Below are positions 54,321 through 63,352 of a DNA stretch of 64,000 bases, in pieces. Each line of letters opens with the position of its first letter. The first letter of the stretch is position 1. This DNA is from Clarireedia homoeocarpa (lineage: Eukaryota > Ascomycota > Leotiomycetes > Helotiales > Rutstroemiaceae): NCBI GenBank assembly GCA_001465935.1, contig LNKV01000027.1, positions 558,001-622,000 on the forward strand, read 5' to 3'. The translations under genes and the position numbers were made by a program. Below the pieces are notes generated by a model. That model ran no database searches. It worked only from the letters and a program-made list of their open reading frames with translations, and was not told the DNA's origin.

Positions 54321-55548
54321 CTACCACTTATTGCCCCGAATAGGACCTCTTTTTGATCGCACGAGCTCGGTACACCCTCTGGAAAGATCAGTAACACAGT
54401 AGCGGACCTCCCCTATAGTGATTTTGTCCCATTCCTCTTGTAATGCCTGTTTCCTCTCATCCTCAGAATCAAAGATTCCTTTCCGTAACCTTTGCTTAAT
54501 AATAGCCCAAATACCTTCTATAGAATTAAGATCAGGACTCTGAGCAGGACAGCGAAGGTTTTGGACGTTGTAACCCCTCTTGTATTCCTCTGCTAGTCCT
54601 GTTTTCCGTATACTATATGACGGATCACTATCTTCCAAGAGATACTACTGTTTGTTGTCGATCTTACGCATTTTTTCGATAGCATCGACGTAGACAGACA
54701 GTAGGTTCTCTACGTAGTACTATTGAGTCATTGAATTGCCCTGGGCCTCGGCGTCCGGGGCATGCAGCTTGAAAGCTTCCCACTCAACTAACTGATCGAT
54801 GGTGATGCTTCTCCGCTATTTCAGTCGTTGGGCGTTGATGAGGTTTCGGGGGGATGGGAAGTTGCTCTACTTTGTCCTCCTCGTCATTGTAGAACCTCAA
54901 TTTCTCTGCTTCCCCCCACCCCCTCCCCCCAACTAATATATACAGCAATGTGGAATCGGACACCTTTAAGGGTAGGTCTTTCTTCGATATTCTCTGGCTT
55001 ATCGAGAGTTCCTTGCTCTCGAAGCACTCTGTCTTGACTCTGCGCAGTTGGATCAATATGTACTTCGTCCGTAAATACTATATGATCCCAAAAGCCGAAC
55101 ACTTCGTTGTGTAAATGTTCGTTCTTATAGACCGTCCGATCTTCATGATTTTTGGCTATAATAATCTTCTTTATAAAGGTACAAAGATATCTCCCACTCT
55201 TTTTAGTATACTACTTCAGTTTCCGATGTAATCGGCGCCGTTTGACAGGTATTTGGTGGTATTCGATCTGAGCATCAAGAGGCTGTTTCGGACAGGATTG
55301 CGAGATGGAGAAACCAACATCTTTCATGTCGATTTAGTGACTCTCGAGTTGCATCCAAGTACTTTCGGCCTTGCCCGTGTATGCCGCTTTGCATCCTCTC
55401 CCATATCCAAGTATTGTTGACGCCATTTCCGTCCTGTTGACTCTGCGATACGACATTCGCTATCGATTGTACGCAGGGTGGCGCGCCAGGGCATTAAAGA
55501 ATCGGGTCTTTCTTGGAGTATCAGCTTCTCTGCCTCCCAGAGAAACAA
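54321..55548 (-). pseudogene. mariner transposase relic (HTH plus DDE pieces)
   Basis: Coding pieces at 55548-55324, about 55135-54820 and 54800-54321 are in the expected order for an IS630-type transposase: DNA-binding helices, then the D, D and E catalytic motifs. No single frame covers them. At least three in-frame TAG codons and frame changes remove activity. Confidence 0.8.
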
Positions 55549-55608
55549 GAGGAGTTCTAAAGGGTCTCAAGCGTGTTGGTGGTGCCATAGTTGTTGTTGA
55601 AGTTGACT

Positions 55609-55645
55609 CGCTTATGGCCCGTGCGCACGGAATCCTGACACCCAC
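55609..55645. repeat. right terminal inverted repeat of the mariner relic
   Basis: Its reverse complement begins GTGGGTGTCAGGATTCC and matches the left end with three differences. Confidence 0.85.
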
Positions 55646-55852
55646 TGTTGGGGCTTCTTCTTTTCTGGGGTAAATCCGTCCCACCTTGTGCGCACCGCCA
55701 CGTCAGCTAGCTGTGTTTAGTTTATATATAATTCAGATTCTACTTGTCTTATATAAACTCTTTGCAAATCTAGATACGGACTCAAATCCACTTTTACCCA
55801 CCTCAAAAAATAGTTCTCTTTGTTATACTAATTACGAAACATTCAGGTCGGG

Positions 55853-56583
55853 ATGATTCAATGTTCCTACCCTCTCGAAAAGGAGATCCCAGAAGCGGTC
55901 GAAAAGGAGATCCCAGAAGCGGCCGAAAAGGAGACCCCAGAAGCGGACGAAATCAGCCACCACCAACAAGATCCAGTTCCAGCTTCAGATCTCCCAAAAC
56001 CCGAGGAAATAACGGAATGGAAAGACCTTCCTCGTCACCCACCGAGGAGTCCGGCTACACCTAAGGTTAGACCAGAATGATTCCCGCTCGTTTCGCTGCT
56101 AAACTTCTCAAGGGAGTTATCGGAGGGATAGTCCGTACAGTCCAAAATATTCCGCCCTGTGTATGGGTTGTCAACCAACACACAGAAGAAATCACCGTTG
56201 TGGTCTCGAAATACCGACCAAATCGCCTCCTTTCAGGCGGAGGAATAAACGTCTCAACAACAGGCGCTGGGCTTAATCTTACCACTACGGTAAGCCTTAC
56301 TCACTTATATTATGACTATCGATACTAACCTGTTGCGTCCTATGATGGGTAGACCTTCCTTGGCCCAGCCTCCAAAAAGACTCTCGCACCTCAAAGTCAG
56401 GATCGAGAACGTAGCATGGCTGTTTTCCCTCTATGGACACGCAAGGAGGGTTTTGGCGTCATTAGTGTCTTCACCGGCATGGAGCAGACATTGTACATTG
56501 AGAATGATAGGGTGCCACTAGGGGCAACGGCTTTCTTTGAGAATAAGCCTGATTTGAGGATTAGGGAGTATAAGAGTAGGTGA
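55853..56583 (+). CDS. 206-aa predicted beta-rich protein with Glu/Pro repeat N-terminus, unknown function (three exons)
   Basis: Exons 55853-56065, 56113-56289 and 56353-56583 join in frame. Both introns (47 and 63 bp) are GT..AG with good branch points (GCTAAAC and TACTAACC), strong evidence of a real gene. The N-terminus has a 24-bp tandem repeat encoding EKEIPEAV, EKEIPEAA and EKETPEAD. A hydrophobic segment GVIGGIVRTVQNIPP leads to a beta-rich core: VWVVNQHTEEITVVVSKY, RPNRLLSGGGINVSTTGAG, then TTFLGPASKKTLAP, AVFPLWTRKEGFGVISVF and YIENDRVPLGATAFFENKP. I believe similar sequences occur in other filamentous fungi, but I cannot name the family. A second ATG at 56077 inside intron 1 is in frame with exon 2 and would give a shorter form (MIPARFAAKLLK + core). 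No gasdermin or HET-s signature was recognised. Its position between two caspases suggests a role in the same system. Confidence 0.7.
55877..55948 (+). repeat. three 24-bp tandem repeats in exon 1 of the 206-aa protein gene
   Basis: Three copies of GAAAAGGAGAYCCCAGAAGC plus four variable bases. They encode E-K-E-[I/T]-P-E-A-x. Confidence 0.8.
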
Positions 56584-57495
56584 TCTACGCCGGCACGCGA
56601 GGATCTTTAATAAACGGCAAGATTTGAACTACGACTAGAATGACATGGCTACTATTCTCGAAGCCGTGCATGACTACTGTGGTGCACTTCTAGTCAACCC
56701 TTTAAGTGACCGTCTACAATAACCCCATGAGATGGAGATAACGTCTCAGTATTCAAGCTCTGGATTGATCTCATAGATCTAGGGTTTTGCTAAACATCCG
56801 GCGCTTTTTACTATCCATCCGACGCCCCACATTATATACCGAGCATCGGAGATACTTCGTACACAGCTTTACTATGTGACACTTATACAACTTTCGTGAA
56901 TAGACGCCCTTGAGATCCAAATTAGCTTAGCTATTCTGTACTAGATATTCGATACTCTTAAAGCTCTTGAAGCCTATATCGATTAATATGGCCTTACTTA
57001 CGATTTTGTATTTTATTTTGGAATCGCAGTTAGCTATCTTAAATAAACTTAGCTTTTTTGAAAAATCATTGATTGTAATATTTATTGTACATTGAAATTG
57101 TATAAGTGTCACGTAGTAACGTTGTGTACCTCCGATATAGCTCAAATTTGTGGGCATCGGATAGATAGTAAAAAGCGTTGGAAGTTTAGTAAAAAGCGTC
57201 GGATGTTTAGTAAAACCCTTGGTTTAGTGTGAAAACTCCAAAAGTGATGCCACTTCTAGAGAAGTGACAATTACGGCTTATATTTCACATTTAGATACCT
57301 GCTAGGAGATGCTCTCTAGGAGACTCAATGCTATGGATTGCAGGATTACATTCATACTTTTTGCAAATATTTACGCCCATTCTGATGTCCAAGCCAATGA
57401 AAGTCGGCAATGACTGAAGAATTCGACCTCATTAATTTAATACTCCACAAACCAACGCCTTCCCGCCTTATACTCACCGAGGAGTGGACGCCCAT
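56584..57495. other. intergenic containing the MITE-like inverted repeat
   Basis: Apart from the inverted-repeat element (56781-57219) this 0.9 kb has no gene. The short frame 56927-57157 lies wholly within the element and is AT-driven. Confidence 0.5.
56781..57219. mobile_element. MITE-like element with long imperfect inverted repeats
   Basis: The left arm starts AGGGTTTTGCTAAACATCCG and the right arm, read in reverse complement, starts AGGGTTTTACTAAACATCCG. Similarity continues for roughly 100-130 bp (both arms contain CGCTTTTTACTATC, ATCGGAG and GTGACACTTATACAA), with small gaps and one extra TTTTTACTA unit in the right arm. The centre is AT-rich. No transposase is present, so it would be non-autonomous. 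It lies between the 3' ends of the 206-aa gene and the second caspase gene. Exact ends and target duplication are not certain. Confidence 0.65.
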
Positions 57496-59577
57496 CTACT
57501 CTCCATCCATAGATGTTCGTAACTCCACTTGCACCGAGCTCCATCCTACAGGAATGGCTGGTGACACTTTTCGCATTTCAGGAAACATCATGGCTGCCTG
57601 CAATGCTTCGAGTGCGTTCCCTGGCTTGCCATGACCGTCGCGGTTTGGTTTCTCCTGATCGAGATCAGGGAGTTCCAGCCACCGGAAACTAGTGGGTTTG
57701 ACTGTGGCAATGACCTTTATAGTATCAAGGACCCCTGATGGCACTAGGTCCTCCGGTACAGTCACTCTTAAGGGAAGATACAGAGTCTGGTCTGACTCTA
57801 ATGTCTCGAAAGTTGCGCCAGGGCCGCTGGGGTATATTTGTTCGATAGCCCAGGATGAGTCCAGATCCATAACGACGATATTTAGTATTCCTTTCGTCTT
57901 GTTTTTCACCCGAAGCAATGCCCAGTCGCCGTCAGTCGCCCTGTACCAGCTATCCGTGGGGAAATCACCAGGTGGGTCTTTGGCCAGCCGCGGTTTCGGT
58001 GGGAAGGCATACGGCTTTTTTCCCAAGCTTATAGACAGCCATGATGTATGCGCCTTTTGGCCTCCAAGTTCGAGCACGTTGTAGTATTTCACCAAGTGAG
58101 TCAGACGGCGCACTAGCTTCTCGGCTCCACCTCCGAGGTTGAAAGGTAGTGGTGGTACTACATTTCGGAGGGGCTGATCTTCGCTGCCTAGCAATACGTA
58201 ACTTCCTTCTTTCACCTGCACTCTGAAGCGGGGTTTGGTCGAGCCGATTGCCAGAAGGTTTGAGTGGATGCCACGGTCATTTATTGCATCTTTCGCTTTG
58301 ATCAAAGCGTCCTCACTTCGAGGATCGGCGGTGGGCAGGCCTAAGTGATCGAATTGCACTTCCCTCTGTAGCGGCATTGTGTCCGGTTTAGCTTGACAAC
58401 CGGGTTCCAACTTGTGCCCCGAAGCATTGTGCCACACCACCACCTCGGCGTCTGCTATGATATCGCCAACCTTCGTTACTCGAATTTGCGCTATTCGTTC
58501 TGAGTCTCTGAAATCGGAGCATGACATAGGCCATACATCAAAGCCAACGTCCCTGAGGATTCCGTGCGCTTCGCCTGCATTCAGCCTCACAAGAGTCTTT
58601 CCCTCCGTTTCTCTCACTTCGGTCAAAGTTGCTACGTAAAAGAGCTCGAGGCGGTCGCCAGTAAAGAACAGGCGGTCGCCCTCGCCACCTAATATTACAT
58701 TCTGGTCCTTACTATACTCGCGCACCTTTGGGGCAATGAGATCCCACAACGTGCGATATGTGAGCACTTGTGAACTAGCCTTGAGCGTATCGATCAGGAA
58801 ATGTGTTAGCACGCCCTGTACGTTATTACCAAACTGGATTTCGCACGCATATTCAGTTGAACGACATGCGGCGAGGAATGCATATCCACGGGTCTCCAGC
58901 AGCCAGTGATTCTCTACTTTGACAGCACGCTCATCACCACGAGCAGGTCTGTTCCAAGCAATCTGGAGTTGCTCTTCCGAAAACACCGATCGGTCGCTCT
59001 CGAGTTTATTCATGTCTATCTTTTCAATGCTCCTCACAGCCCGGTGACTGTGACCGCGATTTGCACCGCCCGAATGGCAGCAGTCGAGCACAAGTGTAAC
59101 GACCAGATTCTTATCGGTCATCTTTTTGAGCAGGTATGCAATTTCCACGTCCCGAATGTAACGTCCCCCACAGGCTATGTCTGTAGGCACGAGAGCTTCG
59201 TCGAGATTATTGTTCTTCCAACCACTAAAGATTGTCCCGACTCGTGCACCATGTCCCGAGTAGTGTACATAGATGAGATCATTTGGCTTGGCTTTCTGGG
59301 TCACTTCTTGGAGTACATGGATGATATTTTCATAATTAGGCCATTGGGAACGGGGTTCGATTGGCTCTTCTCGGTTGTCGTCAGGAGCGGTTGCGGTGAG
59401 TCGGTATATGTAGGGGTCCTGTACGCATAAAGAACTGCGGAGGTATCCCTCGACTTGGTTTACATCTTCCACGCAGCCTTTCAAGTTATGAAAGTGAATA
59501 TTCGATCTCACAGAGCCGCTGATATAGTAATCGACTCCAATCAACACGGCCCACTTGGTCACATTCGTATCCGCCAT
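57496..59577 (-). CDS. caspase-like (peptidase C14) protein, second copy type
   Basis: This is an intronless 693-aa protein, starting at 59577 (MADTNVTKWAVLIGVDYYIS). The open frame reaches 59793, but that part lacks family character. The first strand WAVLIGVDYY and the helix NLKGCVEDVNQVEGYL are typical of the caspase fold. The dyad lies in LIYVHYSGHG (H109) and TLVLDCCHSGG (C167). A long insert (about 190-240) precedes YAFLAACRSTEYACE. After the peptidase domain comes a region with GEAHGILRDVGFDVWP. A C-terminal DUF4384-like domain has WALLRVKNKTKGILNIVVMD, TLYLPLRVTVPEDL and DTIKVIATVKPTSFRWLELP. The architecture matches the caspase at 51984 but the sequences differ widely, so they are old paralogues and not a recent duplication. 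A MITE lies in its upstream region. It may belong to the same cell-death or self-recognition locus as the TPR-CHAT protein (inference). Confidence 0.9.
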   Translation of the reverse strand: MADTNVTKWAVLIGVDYYISGSVRSNIHFHNLKGCVEDVNQVEGYLRSSLCVQDPYIYRLTATAPDDNREEPIEPRSQWPNYENIIHVLQEVTQKAKPNDLIYVHYSGHGARVGTIFSGWKNNNLDEALVPTDIACGGRYIRDVEIAYLLKKMTDKNLVVTLVLDCCHSGGANRGHSHRAVRSIEKIDMNKLESDRSVFSEEQLQIAWNRPARGDERAVKVENHWLLETRGYAFLAACRSTEYACEIQFGNNVQGVLTHFLIDTLKASSQVLTYRTLWDLIAPKVREYSKDQNVILGGEGDRLFFTGDRLELFYVATLTEVRETEGKTLVRLNAGEAHGILRDVGFDVWPMSCSDFRDSERIAQIRVTKVGDIIADAEVVVWHNASGHKLEPGCQAKPDTMPLQREVQFDHLGLPTADPRSEDALIKAKDAINDRGIHSNLLAIGSTKPRFRVQVKEGSYVLLGSEDQPLRNVVPPLPFNLGGGAEKLVRRLTHLVKYYNVLELGGQKAHTSWLSISLGKKPYAFPPKPRLAKDPPGDFPTDSWYRATDGDWALLRVKNKTKGILNIVVMDLDSSWAIEQIYPSGPGATFETLESDQTLYLPLRVTVPEDLVPSGVLDTIKVIATVKPTSFRWLELPDLDQEKPNRDGHGKPGNALEALQAAMMFPEMRKVSPAIPVGWSSVQVELRTSMDGE

Positions 59578-60038
59578 CGGAATTTTGGCACGCTTGTCAC
59601 TCTGCGAGACTCGAAATTTTGGATGTGTCTTAAGTCGGATTATATACACTACTACTAGAAAGGCAGTTGTAGAAAGACTCAGCTGAGGGTTCTTTTGTAC
59701 AGTCTCCCCGGGCCCTACAGGGATCCCGTAAATAGCCGTACCAAAGTTGGCTGGCGAATCAGAGTATATTAAAGGCCGGATTGTAGCCTTCAAGCTGAAG
59801 AGACTTCTCTGAAGCGGGCCGGCGTCTGAACATCAGTGTTCGAAACTCACCGGAGACGCTTCGTACATATAGCGCTTCGCAACCGATTGTTATCCCTCAC
59901 TTCTTGATTTATATGTCCCAACAAGTCAACAACAATATAAAACCCTTCTTCTATCAGCGTGCTAATTTCGCTGAGACGACCACCTCTTTCTCTCGAGCTA
60001 TATGACCCCACTTGCTCACCTCAGCTCACTTACTACTA
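59578..60038. promoter_or_regulatory. upstream region of the second caspase gene
   Basis: About 460 bp between the ATG and a MITE. It probably contains the core promoter. The upstream in-frame extension suggests a leader of at least 200 nt. No clear motif was recognised. Confidence 0.35.
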
Positions 60039-60302
60039 TGCCCCCCCAAGAATAAATGTTATTTGGTGGGTTTTGGTCCTACTGTAGCACAACCAGGGTG
60101 TTCAGCAAGTAGAATTGACCAGATTCCAAAAATTTGCCACAGAAATTTTTTACCGACCCAGCTAAACACACCTTGGGCCAGCTAAATTAGGTCGAGCAGG
60201 ATACTGGCAAGGACAATAGTAAGGGGGTTAGCCACTCAAATCAAGTCCTTCTTGCTATACAAGGTAGAGACCCACCAAATAACATTTATTCTTGGGGGGG
60301 CA
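60039..60302. mobile_element. 264-bp MITE with perfect 33-bp terminal inverted repeats and TA target
   Basis: The left end begins TGCCCCCCCAAGAATAAATG and continues to GGTGGGT. The right end is its exact reverse complement over 33 bp (60270-60302). The element is flanked by TA on both sides (60037-60038 and 60303-60304). It is too short for a transposase. TA duplication and TIR size fit a Tc1/mariner-mobilised MITE. The perfect ends show it is young. It lies about 460 bp upstream of the second caspase ATG. Confidence 0.85.
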
Positions 60303-60304
60303 TA

Positions 60305-62768
60305 GTACAGTACGTATCATTACCCCACATTGGCATCAACACGAGCCGCATCCTGCCTTCCGGATTCGTACGCCCCCCTTGAATCAACACCTACATAGCT
60401 ATGTTACCCTACGTAGCTATGACTCGTATCAAATTAGTTCCTCACTTGAGCGATTCGTCCCAAATCCGCTCCCCCGAAGCAATTGCTTTTAAGTAATTGC
60501 TTGCCTTTCATTTAACTTCTTTGCTTTGTTAACTTCAACAACTTCAACCCTTCACTTCTTCATTAAGAACAATAGAACAAACACTTGTAAACGAACTCAT
60601 TGCTATTCGAGAAGAGTTCGGCTGCCAGCTTAGTAGTCAAGTTGAAGAGTTCGGCCACCAACTCAGTTATCAATCTGAAGTACTTGAGACTATTCGTTCT
60701 GAAAACATACTTCGTATAACACTTCGGTGGCTCTTCGCGCTAGTCAATATCCGCTGTCCCAGTTCAAGTCCAGCAGCCTCTGTATTTCTCTCAGTACTCT
60801 CGTAGTCAGCCCAATCAACGTCCACAAGCTTCGGATCCAATAGACCTGAATATAGTTGAGACTGAAGAACAGGCTGAGAATAGTAGTTTAGATCAAGGTT
60901 TTCTTCGTTTTACTTTCTTTCATTTGTCGGCCTTGAGCTATTCGTTTTGGACGCTCGAGGACGAGCTTTTTTTGAAGAAGAGGGTGATATAACGACCTGT
61001 ACCGATTGCACTTGAGTTGTAAATGTAGTTAGCTTGAGTCGCGCACTTATAGCTGTATATAGCCAGTCCGGATACCAGCCCGGATACCACTTCACTAATG
61101 GTATCGCTAAGCATAGCCCTGGGGGCCCTCTGGTTCTACATAAAGCCTTTTTCTTCTTCTTTTATATAGCTTTAGTTCTGTAGTTCAATATTCTAAGGTT
61201 ATTTAGCACATTCATTAGTAGTCTCGTCACAATATCTATTTCTTTCTATTTGTAAACTATACAACCGCCTAGAATCATTTATTACCCTACAGTTTGAGGA
61301 TACAAACCTCTACGCAGTTATATAGTCAGTTCATCAGATAGATAGATCAGATCAATCAGTTCCAATACAATCACCTCTCCAAGAGCTCTAATTCCCATAA
61401 TTACTCTGGAGAAAAAATTTGTAGGGGTACTTGTCTGCCGGTCGCTCCATAGCTGAGAAAGCTTAGAAAACTTAGTCAAAAGAACCAGTGACATAATGAA
61501 GATTGCTGTACTGGAAATGGTGACTGAATTCAAGATCTAACGTTTTCAGATATCAGATTGTATCCCGGGCTTAACCTTGTTTTTTACCAGGACCCAGTGA
61601 AATTCCAACAGACAAGAAATAATCAAAGCAGAGAATAAAAGCAAGACCTTGGGGTACTGACTCTACTTGTAGAATTGGTAAATAGCAAAAGTTTTTGCGA
61701 AGACTAATCGCTTTGACAACATGTTGTACCCAGAATTTTTCCATGACCCAAGTTGACCGCGGCAGGTCTTGGAAAAGCACCATTTCTGGCCTAACTTAGC
61801 GGTCGCTGCTGAATTCCCTACCATATTAAGGTATTGAATTTCAGGAGTTTAATATCAACCTTTATCTTCTTAGTGATGCTTCATCACCAACAAGCGCACA
61901 GCCCGAACAAAGCCTCAGCCAGCGCCCATCGCTAGTAAGGCAGTCCAGTTTGATTTCAAACCGATATTTTAAAAGAGTGTAACCTTGCTGACAGCTTCTG
62001 GTCTGTTCAATGAGCTTAATAGAGTGTAAGATAGCTGTGTGATCAGCGTCCTTGCCAGGAAACATGAAAAGAAGCAGGCCATAAGATGATATTTCAAAGC
62101 ACCTTTCTGGTGATGCTGGCAGTTCAGAGGACTGATTCATGGATTTACTACTTCAGTATGTTATGATATGCAGAAATAAAACTTAATTTTGGTTCTTTTA
62201 TGCTTATCTTTTTCCAACTTGTCACGAAGACACCCTATTTGAGGCAGACCACGACGTAGCGAGCCCATTCAGTGCGGTTGGGGAAGTATGCAAATGTTGT
62301 TGCGAGAACAATAGCGCGGGATCATACAATATCATTGCTAGGCTGTTAACTCGTGTATTTCATTTTCAGTCTCTCAGTATCCTATACCGTGACCATGCCA
62401 GCAGTTACCGATACCTACAACAAGCTACTAGATGAACGAACCGCGGCACGAATGTGTTGCATAGTAGGTGAGCTTGCCCCAATTTTTGAAAGAAATTGCA
62501 GTTTTTATTGGAAAACGTGAAGAATAATCAGAAGAAGAAGAAAGAAATGGAAAAATAATAGAGTTATTTATGATATAATATAGTTGTAGACGTCGATGAC
62601 GATGATATTCTGCACATTGAAGGTATGTAGACATTAAAAGGGTCTTTATTTCTCGTTACAAGAATAAGTTAGATAACAACAAACACATTTTACCCAACAT
62701 TCCAACAACATTCGAAGTCAGACACAATTTGACAATCAAAATAACTCCACTCCTCAAAACCAGGGTAT
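60305..62768. other. 2.5 kb gene-free, partly repeat-derived DNA
   Basis: No intact gene is visible. A plus-strand relic lies at about 60580-60930 (listed separately). The frames at 61571-61783 and 61862-62140 (minus) have no recognisable domains. The right 300 bp should hold the 3' UTR of the PEBP gene. Confidence 0.45.
60580..60930 (+). pseudogene. decayed coding relic, possibly retrotransposon gag-like
   Basis: One frame reads TLVNELIAIREEFGCQLSSQ, then VEEFGHQLSYQSEVLETIRS before breaking. A shifted frame continues YFSQYSRSQPNQRPQASDPI, then DLNIVETEEQAENSSLDQGF. The coiled coil followed by a Gln/Ser/Pro-rich stretch resembles the gag or leader part of fungal transposon polyproteins. This is a weak assignment, and no LTR was found. 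Confidence 0.3.
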
Positions 62769-63352
62769 CTAATTGCTCAAGAAATAGTTAACAGCAAGAG
62801 GTTCTCCCAGCTTAGCCGTTTTCTGCCAATCATCCAAATCGTAACGCATGCGGGACCAAACACTCAAAGGTTTCCCCCCAGCCGGAGCGTACTTCTTGCC
62901 ATCAAAATCCTCAGGTTGTTCAAACAAAAAGAAGGTGTAGCGATGGGGTGCACTGCCTGGAGGAGGTGAAGGACCGATGTAGTTGGCAATGAAGGCATCA
63001 TCTGAGGCCAAGACGCCATTGGGACCGGCTTTGAAGCCAGGCTGAATCCAGTGGAGAATGGGACCGAGAACGCCAAATGAAGGGAATGGAGCGTCAAGAT
63101 CGAGTGCAACCACCATATAGGTGGCTTCTGGATTGGGTACAGCATAGGATATCTCGGGGGCGGACTGAGCTTCTGAGGGAGCGTTAGATTTTGCTTGGCG
63201 GAATTATCAAGAATATAAAAAAGCGACTTACCAGCACGAGGGATATACTGCTTGGTTGTGATTGCTTTGCCGTTGACAGTGACGCCTAGCACCTTGGAGG
63301 GATCTTTCTCCGTTGCGCTGAGAATGCGCTGCACAACTGCGTTGGTAGGCAT
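62769..63352 (-). CDS. PEBP-family (phosphatidylethanolamine-binding) protein (two exons)
   Basis: Exons 63352-63232 and 63172-62769 join across a 59-bp GT..AG intron to give 174 aa, the normal size for the family. The ligand-binding signatures are ALDLDAPFP (the D-x-D-x-P motif) and GSAPHRYTFFLFEQPEDFDG (the G-x-x-x-HRY motif). SVWSRMRYDLDDWQ and LAVNYFLSN form the C-terminus. Fungal relatives include TFS1-like inhibitors of carboxypeptidase Y and small lipid-binding proteins. There is no obvious signal peptide, so it should be cytosolic. The start at 63352 was chosen because the upstream extension (to 63439) is hydrophobic and out of family. Confidence 0.9.

Larger units (their letters stand above)
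54231..55645 (-). mobile_element. Tc1/mariner (IS630 superfamily) element, dead
   Basis: The element is 1415 bp, bounded by terminal inverted repeats of about 37 bp (left 54231-54267, right 55609-55645) with three mismatches. Each contains the palindrome CCGTGCGCACGG. The left end abuts TA; the right flank is TG, so the target duplication has changed. The minus-strand transposase is visible in pieces: an N-terminal helix-turn-helix with ATGRKW-like sequence (about 55548-55324), the first catalytic Asp in IVFTDEVHIDP (about 55080), the second in LEDSDPSYS (about 54630) and the Glu in CPAQSPDLNSIEGIW (about 54540). The frame is cut by several TAG stops, for example at about 54642, 54720 and 54819, and by shifts. 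The stops that lie in Gln context fit CAG to TAG, the change made by repeat-induced point mutation. Confidence 0.85.

Noticed and set aside
55853..56583. Gasdermin-like or HET-s-type effector identity for the 206-aa protein
   Set aside because: Tempting from the protease context, but I see no gasdermin or amyloid-motif signature. It is kept as unknown.
59578..59793. N-terminal 72-residue extension of the second caspase
   Set aside because: The extension lacks conservation with the caspase fold, whose first strand starts right after the ATG at 59577.
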